This document shows positions 58,201 to 64,000 of a stretch of 64,000 nucleotides of DNA, piece after piece. Under the pieces are notes generated by a model. It was not told the DNA's origin, ran no database searches, and saw only the letters and a program-made list of their open reading frames with translations. The stretch spans positions 25,332,068 through 25,396,067 of the forward strand of contig OZ022259.1 in the NCBI GenBank assembly GCA_963978905.1. Reading direction: 5' to 3'. Origin of the DNA: Trichostrongylus colubriformis. Its lineage: Eukaryota > Nematoda > Chromadorea > Rhabditida > Trichostrongylidae. Position 1 is the first letter of the stretch. Every line of letters begins with the position of its first letter. The position numbers and the translations under genes are program-made.

Positions 58201-61200
58201 TCACTATGAGCAACGTTCAGTACTGCTATCGAGTATGGCCGCCATTATACGGTTGATTGATGAGAAGTTCCTTGAAGAGGTGCGCTTGTGTTCAAAAAGT
58301 GAAATTTTCACTCCATTTGCTTAACATTTTTAGACATGTAACAAGGTGATGGTTGTTCTCCGTGCTGCCACAGCCGTGGGAGAGGGTGCCATTGCCGTCT
58401 GGAATGAATTCGTGCGTCGACTAAGTGATAGGTTGGTAGTCGCTGTTTGATACATCTTCATGCGTGAGCAAAAGTGGTAGAAAAAACAAAAAAAGTAGAA
58501 CAAGTGAAAGAAGGAATGTAGCTTGAGTACGTGCGGAGAACATTACAGAATGCTGGCAAGTTTGCTGCCAAAAATCCTCATTGCAATCCAGCCATTGTTG
58601 AAGTTTTCGGCTACAAACGACTTACTGGATAATATTTTCGACCGCAGAAAGCCACTAGAGATCGAGCAAAGGTGTGAAAACGATTACCAGGAATTTGAAT
58701 TATTCACGTTCAGTAATATGCCGTGCTCTATACCTTCTATGTTCCTATATGTCCAGTGAGGCATTTGAACGAACTGCTATGGTGCTGGTGAATAGCGAAG
58801 CTGGAGACTCATCACGAATCAATTTTCATCTTCGCCGTACATGTACCAAGGATTCTATCGAGCATATAGTCTCCGGTAATGATTGTTTTTTTCTTCGATT
58901 TGCCAATGCATCAAAGGACTCTCGCAGTCTAGAGGTCTTGACCTTGGCATACCCAGTCCGTTTCTTCCAGCCACCTACCCGTTCGATCAACCACTCGTAC
59001 CACAGGACTTTGTGCGCGGAGGGACTTATGCACCATCTTAAAGGAACCGGAAGGGGTCAGTAACAAGAGGAAGATGCCAAGAAATGAGCATTTTGTAACG
59101 AACGCCGAAGGTTAGAAGCGATAATCGGTGAAAAAAACCCGGATTCGAAAGCGCGATGCTGCGGTGTGTATTCGTATCCAATTCGCATCCACATAAAGAC
59201 TTTCCGAGTTGTCCGCTGTAGGAGACGGGCCTCGGGCCAACGTTAGTTGTAGCACCTGACTCGCAGCGCATGGAGTGGCCATTCCCAACTACATTAACAT
59301 TCATGTAAGTACATCTAGAAACAGTATAAGGAAGAACAAAGGAAAAAGTAAAAAGGAGAAATAAATTTATTATAGAAACATCTCCTCTTGGCACCATGCC
59401 AAGGCGTCAAATTGGCGAGTTTGTGCAATGGCGGCCACTTAAACTCGTCCACACTAGGTCTGTTCTACCGTAGGCCAAAATTACACCCTTCCGATGTCTT
59501 TAATACTAACCTTTCGATGGGAAAGTTGCCTCCTTCTTAATTTCCAAGGTACTTTTCCGATTATCGCAACTCCATGGGATGGTTACTTTAATTACAGTTA
59601 TCCCGGTAGGCCTGTTATGACAGCGTATGTAGGACCGGCCAAGTGAAGAACATATGCCATTTCCATCTAGAAAGTAAGCGGGCTGATTTGCCTCTAGGGG
59701 TGTGCCTTTAGGACAGAAAGATCGCCTCCCGTAGTGCGGCTATAGGTGAACCGCTATTCGTTTTTTAGTACGATTGCTTTGTTATTGCCTGAAATTAGGG
59801 GCGGGACACGGTAATAGCTTCAGAACCCAAGTAGAAATTCACTCTTGAGGTGTGTGTATACATTGGTACGAACCCACCCTTGAGCGGCACCCATTGCGCA
59901 GCGAGCCGCGCGCCATGACGCGATTTTTCTGTACTAATGAAATACCCACAGTTGAAGTGATGCGCTGCTTCGATCTGCCTCACGGTGGCTTTCTATCAAA
60001 TAAAAATGTTAATTCGTTCATTGCTATTCACTAGGCTGTGTTCGTATGCTACTGGAGGAGTGTGATACCGTAGGACGTGTGGTTCTTCAGAAACTGCTCT
60101 CCGTTCTAGATGGCAATCCTCTGACAGATGCGCTCGCTGCAAGCCTGGTACAATTGTACTATATTAATTGTTATTGTTCTCCTGTTGTTTGTTTGTTTTC
60201 ACTTGTATTCATGTCTTATTCCTTTTGTTATAGACATCTGAGCTTGACGTTTAGATACCAGCCTTGCTACACACCATGCGTAATTGTGGTGATCCTAGCC
60301 TTCGTGTGCTGTCTGCGCAGTGCTTAGGTCGGCTGGGAGCAGTGGATCCGGGGAGAATCGGATCCTCCAGCGGCACATCTACATCGGATCAGAAGAAGAT
60401 GGTTTTTGTGGATGATGCTAAGGAGGTCAGGCTTCACGTCATTTTACTTCTAGCTCTGAATACTCGGTATTACTATTCGATAAGTCAGCATTTCTTCCCC
60501 AATATGTCTAACGTTCGAATACATCAAGCATGCTGATGTGCAGCTGCAGTTTCTATCTGAGACCGAGCCATAAGACACGAAGTACCCTCACTTCGACGCG
60601 GGCGGCTGAATTCCGTGCTGAGAGCCTGAAAATTCCCCAGGTGTTAGCTTTGTTCGAGTGACTTTTACAATCACCATTAAGGCCACATTCATACTTTGCG
60701 CCGGCAAGGCGTGGCTGCGTTCATAGGCATCGAGGCAGAGTGGCATGAGGAAGGTGCCGAGATGACGCAGGCAATGAAGCAGCGTGGCACAGGCGGAGAT
60801 GCAGAGACACGCAGCCACGCCCTGCCGGCGGCGCCGCAAAGTATGAACGCGGCTTAAGTGATTCCATTGGTTGTGCGCTGTTGGAAGAAGACAAGCGTTG
60901 CGTAAACATGTGAATAGTATTTAACCGGTCGTGATTATCCATAGTCGACCCGCTTGGCATCTGCGAAACTAAATTCGATACTGTTTTAGTGGTTTACTAT
61001 ATCCGTTGTTTTTGAATGCTAAACCTAAAGCTCAAAATTTTACTTCCTCTTTTTGTCCGTGCTTTTTTGTGTATGGATGTTGAAGAAAGCCTCACTTGCA
61101 AACCGTTATAGGAAAATCATTTTTTGATTTGCATGGCACATTTCCAAGGAGCATTTCAGTTCTACGTTGACATTTTGGATCGTGCATGGCGCGTTTATTC

Positions 61201-64000
61201 GAATCTGTTAGATGCCGATGTACTCGATCAAGTTGAATACGCCCTTCAGTCGTTACTCTCGGAACTTGTTGGGAAATCGGATGAGTTTGGGATCATGGCG
61301 AGGTAAGCGTTAAGTTTTCTTTCACTTCTGTGAATGAGTATATTGATCCAAAAAAATGATGTAAGTGTATTATGTATAGTTAGTGTCAACATCCTCTATA
61401 GTTAGAATCTTCGATCCTTCAGGTCAGCTGCACTTTCATCCAATTTCATGCCCATTCTACAGGTTCCCGTCAGATGATTGAACCTTGTAATTTCTCAGAC
61501 TAAGCGACGAATGTCGACGAGATATCGAACCATTTCGGAGCAGCAGCTTGGTACAAACACATGATCGAAGAGGTCCGATTGAGGAGAGGTGAGGATATCT
61601 GGTACAGTAGATCTGTTGATAAGGAGTGTTCCAAATTTTCCTAAACGTGGTGCAAAAAGGCGAAGAGTACGATAGTATAACGCCCAGTAAAACGAAATAT
61701 CGGTACATAAAGGAAAGCTAGAGTTCCAAGACGATTGTGGTGGTCCGCAGCGAGAGGCACCCTGCAAGCAACTTAACAGGGCCTATAGATCACCAGCTGA
61801 GTGAGCGCGTCATGTGCTGTGTATGACCGCCACGTATCACAGGCAAAGGTGATAACGATCGGCACATCAGTGGTACAAGGTGCCAGAAACACGTCTTCTA
61901 TCAAAATGATTCGAAAATAGGGGCTATTCCTCAGTTTTTATTGGTCTTCTTTAATTTTCTCTTCACTGCCAGTCAATCTACACCTTACTCTTATTCTCAC
62001 TCGCATACCCGCTGTTACCACCGACTTCTTTTAAACCACAGAATTTCTAAGATTGCTGGTAAAGGAGTAGGGATGACCACTGACCTTTGAGGTCGATTGA
62101 CCTTCGTAAGCCCTCACAGAAGGAGTTAGGGAAAAGAGCGAAATCGGAAAAAGAGCGAGAGCGATCATTCATTCGTAAACTAGAGTATTTTAGCTTTAAA
62201 AACGAATTTGAAACTATTTAGGCCAGTTGTGGATCATGTACAAGGCTATGAAGACTGGCTGCTCCAGTGTTTCATCATTGGTGTGCCAAGGGTGAGAGCG
62301 GAAACTTCAGAGCTAATGAGCTGCTGAAGCGGAGATTCGTTGGCGTTCTTTCAGGTTCGTCAGCATCCCGATAAGGAGGTGTTCAAAGCATTAAAATGGA
62401 TTGTGTTCGCTAAAGACACTGTCTTCACCCAACACGTTCTCCCTCAGCTCATAATTCGACTGATACTTGAGAATAATGAAGATATGATCAATGAGGTTTG
62501 AAAGTTTTGATGCCATCCTGTCGGACTGTTTTTTTAAACACGATGGTTCGAAAAAATCCAGTGTTTCAGCCTGTAGTATCACAATCTCCTATCGCTTTTA
62601 TTGTAAATACAGTCTTTATTTCATTTTTTTTACTTCTTTTCGTATGGTTCCATTTCTTTTTAATTCTATGTAAAGAATGCTCTTTTAACATCGCATTTTT
62701 TATGTGGCATTTTAAATGGCATTTCTATATTGTGCTTATTTTTCGTTTTTTGCATTTTCTCTTAAGATAGCGAAGTTGTCAATGCATACTATTCCTTTTC
62801 AGTACTGCGATGAGATGACGAGTGTCTTGCGCCGAGTGGTAACGAATGCTGCCGGTTGGATGCGGCTGGCGGCACATGTGGTATTTTCGGTGTTGGATAC
62901 ACTGGAGCAGTACGCAGTCCGAAGGTTGGCCAAGAAAAGGCCTAATGATAAGGTGAGTTTTATGTGTCTCGTGTATAAAGCACTAAAGAGATTCCGTTTC
63001 ACATTAAAGAGACTTTTACACTGTATTCTCACCAGGAGCTAGAAAGGACGCAAGCGTTTCTGTCGCGTATATTTTCTGAAAAGACAGTCAGTGGTTCCTT
63101 ACTGGTGGTGGTGGCTGCAGAGAGGTGTCAGTGCATGCATAGAGCTCTTCGATGGTAGGATGTTTGATCTCACTTAATATATATTGCGTAAAATATTTAT
63201 ATAATTGAAATGGACAACACCGAGAATACATTGCTATGTTGCAGGTGTGAGCAGCATGAGATCAAGCAGGACAGCTTTGGTTGTAATATCTTTGATCGAA
63301 ATCATTTTTTCACGCTTGAGGTAACTTGTTTGGCTTCATTACAATGTCTCCATCCTTCTTCATCATCTAAATCCACCAATTGTCACCTTTATACAATTAT
63401 TTGCGAGTCTTATTACACACCATGACAAGTGAACTATTTTTGTTAATATTTGTTTTTGGTTACTCATAATAATAACTTTTTCAAGGGTGATGCCATTTCT
63501 CTAGAATGTGATCCGTGCTCACTAAAACTTTCCCTCAATTTACGATTTGTATGAGAGTGAAGAATTGTGAATCCGAATTTAGCGCATTTATACTCAACTA
63601 CAAAACGTGGACGGCGTCTTGGGATCGTTTGAGTGCATATCCATGTGTACATCGCCGACAGCGGACGAAAGGATACTGGCTCTAGAAGCGAACGGTGACT
63701 ACAATGAAGCTCTCCCCCTCTATGCGCAGTCTGTGAATAATAAAGAGGTACTGCATCTGTTTCCATATTGCCACTTACAGGGGGTGCCAAAAAAAGTAAT
63801 TTTGCTCCTCCACTTTCAACCACACTTTAGTCGAACTACAGCAAATTTTGTTGAGGTACTTTCATCTCCAGATTCAAGAGCAGACCTCACTCTATCACTA
63901 TACTCCGTGGCAGCCTTCTGCACGAGCAGGAACGGGAGCGGGGAAAGAGTGAACAAGATGTGTCACCTCAACTGGGCAAAATCCGAAATTTCGTCGCCCT
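40272..64000 (+). CDS. atl-1: ATR-type PI3K-like checkpoint kinase, 5' part; runs off the right edge
   Basis: ATR senses ssDNA-RPA at stalled forks and phosphorylates checkpoint targets. Exons by phase: 40272-40388, 40424-40602, 41724-41896, 42006-42164, 42923-43037, 43120-43234, 43335-43424(?), 45205-45372, 45578-45698, 45782-45894, 45979-46003(?), 47280-47421, 47499-47682, 48590-48890, 48962-49077, 49674-49778, 52636-52914, 53418(?)-53544, 53611-53757, 54487(?)-, 54743-54841, 54911-55034, 55097-55205, 55279-55411, 55491-55566, 55689-55804, 56017-56106, 56177-56340, 58120-58279, 58334-58431, 58522-58755, 58796-58875, 60035-60147, 60255-60425, 61160-61302, 61423-61462, 61499-, 62222-62291, 62355-62495, 62803-62952, 63036-63154, 63245-63320, 63583-63747. 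About 1850 residues. Diagnostic: UME region (58120-58755; LLPKILIAIQPLL), CLGRLGAVDPGRI (human ATR CLGELGAIDPGRL), FAT onset NVDGVLGS...GDYNEALPLYAQS. Joins near 43.4, 46.0, 53.0-53.4, 54.6 and 61.5 kb are unresolved. The start codon is not established and the kinase domain is beyond the window. Confidence 0.88.
40955..41515. repeat. Dispersed CCCGCCCACCGTG repeat, copy 2 (ATR intron)
   Basis: Same order as 34560-35257: gacgcacactactgtgtgcgaaacacc start, CCCGCCCACCGTGG units, and a gacagacggagggacggacg tail. It fills the intron between the second and third ATR exons. Confidence 0.65.
42565..42571 (-). terminator. Pol III T-run terminator of tRNA-Gly
   Basis: An A5 run on + (TTTTT on the transcribed sense strand) lies a few bases after the tRNA 3' end. 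Confidence 0.7.
42575..42645 (-). tRNA. tRNA-Gly (anticodon GCC)
   Basis: On the minus strand the 71-nt sequence starts GCATCGGTGGTTCAGTGG and ends GGTTCGATTCCCGGCCGATGC-A. The acceptor stem GCATCGG/CCGATGC pairs perfectly, the anticodon loop is CTGCCAC with GCC, and the A box (TGGTTCAGTGG) and B box (GGTTCGATTCC) are intact. A T5 run a few bases downstream serves as RNA polymerase III terminator. It lies antisense in an ATR intron (42165-42922). Intact, so probably expressed. Confidence 0.97.
43551..43605. repeat. Short hairpin (ATR intron)
   Basis: ACGCACTTTTGATGCA and its complement TGCATCAAAAGTGCGT are separated by a 22-base loop (43551-43605). No target duplication is clear. Confidence 0.6.
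44006..45165. mobile_element. Nested foldback element (ATR intron)
   Basis: Outer arms: acaagggaaggatggtaagtcg to 44145 pairs with 44990-45165 (cttaccattcttcccttgt). An inner palindrome (tgcacagggggtcgaattac near 44450, ggggtaatttgactccctga near 44780) indicates a second element inserted inside. Relatives of the inner one recur at about 51710-52210. Confidence 0.65.
46021..46444. mobile_element. Palindromic MITE with TTAA duplication
   Basis: It starts AGGAATCGTCCACGGAAAAT and ends in the complement, flanked by TTAA at 46017-46020 and 46445-46448. The arms are about 180 bp with a short non-paired centre near 46210-46260. TTAA duplication suggests mobilisation by a piggyBac-type transposase (inference). 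A partial copy starts at about 56362. Confidence 0.8.
46449..47279. other. ATR intron sequence, no accepted exon
   Basis: An open frame at 47040-47252 (NWNNCAWLSNFFFEIWSTFW) ends at a possible donor but does not match the phase of the neighbouring exons, so I left it out. A GC-rich stretch at 46790-46970 resembles 190-400. Confidence 0.4.
47755..48525. repeat. (TG/TC)n-led dispersed repeat in ATR intron
   Basis: It begins with tatataaaccaggtgtttggt followed by a (TGTC)n tract, like the starts at 35560 and 36060. It contains a gcagggcgtggcctacggac block also at 32470. The part with catgctgcgtatgacc-tcacgcatcacaggt recurs at about 61815-61845. Possibly remnants of an interspersed element with such 5' and 3' ends. 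No coding part was recognised. Confidence 0.5.
49163..49330. mobile_element. MITE related to 14569-14707 (ATR intron)
   Basis: Ends GCCACCGTCAG and CTGACGGCGGC with alternating tgcgattgtgcgacc / tcgcaaagtc palindromes inside. Confidence 0.65.
49906..50356. mobile_element. Foldback MITE with TTAA duplication, copy 1
   Basis: Starts AGGCGCACCACGCGATAATC, ends GGGGTGCCT, flanked by TTAA (49902-49905 and 50357-50360). The arms pair over most of their length (tccttggataac / gttatccaagga, gcggtgttgtgcctgct / agcaggcacaacaccg). It lies in the 2.9-kb ATR intron. Confidence 0.8.
51083..51645. mobile_element. TTAA-type MITE, copy 2, carrying a nested MITE
   Basis: Starts AGGCACACCCCGCG, ends CGCGTGGTGTGCCT, flanked by TTAA (51079-51082 and 51646-51649). 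It contains the TAA-flanked element 51505-51612. Confidence 0.8.
51505..51612. mobile_element. 108-bp perfect-arm MITE with TAA duplication
   Basis: GGCCGCTTCCATACTTTGCG and the complementary end CGCAAAGTATGGAAGCGGCC, flanked by TAA at 51502-51504 and 51613-51615. The interior is three CAGGCACGCGCGTGACG-type repeats. The arms are identical, suggesting a recent insertion. Confidence 0.9.
54056..54231. mobile_element. Shared-terminus MITE, eroded (ATR intron)
   Basis: ATGCCGCATTCTAACTTTGCGG at the left, gcaaaatatgcggcat at the right. The interior (ggcaaggcgtggcggcg, tgaacgcagccatg) matches the 5257 and 60681 copies. Confidence 0.65.
56362..57095. repeat. Dispersed repeat, copy 2, joined to a partial TTAA MITE
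   Basis: 56362-56470 matches the end of the 46021 element (aggaatcgtccacg, atatttatgttgtatttgcct). From about 56450 the sequence is the reverse complement of 4706-5252. It lies in the ATR intron before the UME exons. Confidence 0.7.
57095..57480. repeat. Repeat, copy inverted at 59035-59480
   Basis: The block with gttgggaatggccactccac, gtgctacaactaatgttgg and tcgcttctaaccttc occurs in reverse complement at 59060-59310 in a later ATR intron. Both copies lie next to a pcr-like ccggttcctttaa edge. Confidence 0.7.
59035..59780. repeat. Inverted second copy and flanking repeat (ATR intron)
   Basis: Reverse complement of 57095-57480 plus a further block (cgtcaaattggcgagtttgtgc, aactcgtccacacta) that is the complement of 57010-57090. 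No exon fits here. Confidence 0.6.
60681..60854. mobile_element. Shared-terminus MITE (ATR intron)
   Basis: GGCCACATTCATACTTTGCG at the left and CGCAAAGTATGAACGCGGC at the right, with TAA/TTAA on both sides and the gcaaggcgtggctgcgttc interior shared with 5257 and 13375. Confidence 0.75.
61560..62200. other. ATR intron sequence
   Basis: No accepted exon. 61815-61845 repeats a motif of the 48.4-kb repeat (tgtgtatgaccgccacgtatcacagg). A short phase-1-in, phase-2-out exon could hide here, because the joins around 61.5 and 62.2 kb do not close without one or without a GC donor. Confidence 0.4.

Overview
The window looks like a nuclear contig from a rhabditid (clade V) nematode, plausibly a strongylid such as a hookworm. 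The reasons are intron-dense genes with short TTTCAG-type acceptors, likely trans-splice acceptors just upstream of start codons, a tRNA-Gly of nematode type, a zona-pellucida (ZP) family membrane protein, and heavy loading with small mariner, Tc1 and foldback transposon relics. Species is not determinable here. No bacterial or viral genes were seen.

Three protein-coding genes are well supported. (1) A small secreted/membrane ZP-C-type protein on + (13602-21566), six exons in perfect phase, 231 aa, with signal peptide and C-terminal hydrophobic anchor. (2) A RECQL5-type DNA helicase (nematode rcq-5) on - (22861-29834), 21 exons, 747 aa, read completely with all splice phases closing. (3) An ATR-type checkpoint kinase (nematode atl-1) on + from about 40.27 kb (possibly from 30.3 kb) to beyond the right edge. 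About 40 exons are readable, covering the N-terminal HEAT repeats, the UME region and the start of the FAT domain; the kinase domain lies outside the window. A tRNA-Gly(GCC) gene sits antisense in one ATR intron.

Layout: 0-13.5 kb is repeat-rich DNA with no confident gene (a degenerate mariner, MITEs, a 1.4-kb near-perfect palindrome). 13.6-21.6 kb is the ZP gene, whose 5.3-kb second intron is full of foldback elements. 22.9-29.8 kb is rcq-5, with two mariner-family insertions in introns. 30-40 kb is a repeat desert between the two repair genes: a GCGCAT-rich 110-bp tandem array, a diverged GC-box array, and the two ends of an interrupted Tc1-like transposon. 40-64 kb is the ATR gene, with introns swollen by nested MITEs.

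rcq-5 and the ATR gene are transcribed divergently and both act in genome stability (replication-fork processing and the replication checkpoint). Whether they share a promoter depends on where ATR exon 1 lies. A recurring theme is the number of short palindromic elements. At least three target-duplication types can be read directly: TA (mariner), TAA/TTA (Harbinger-like) and TTAA (piggyBac-like). Several are nested.
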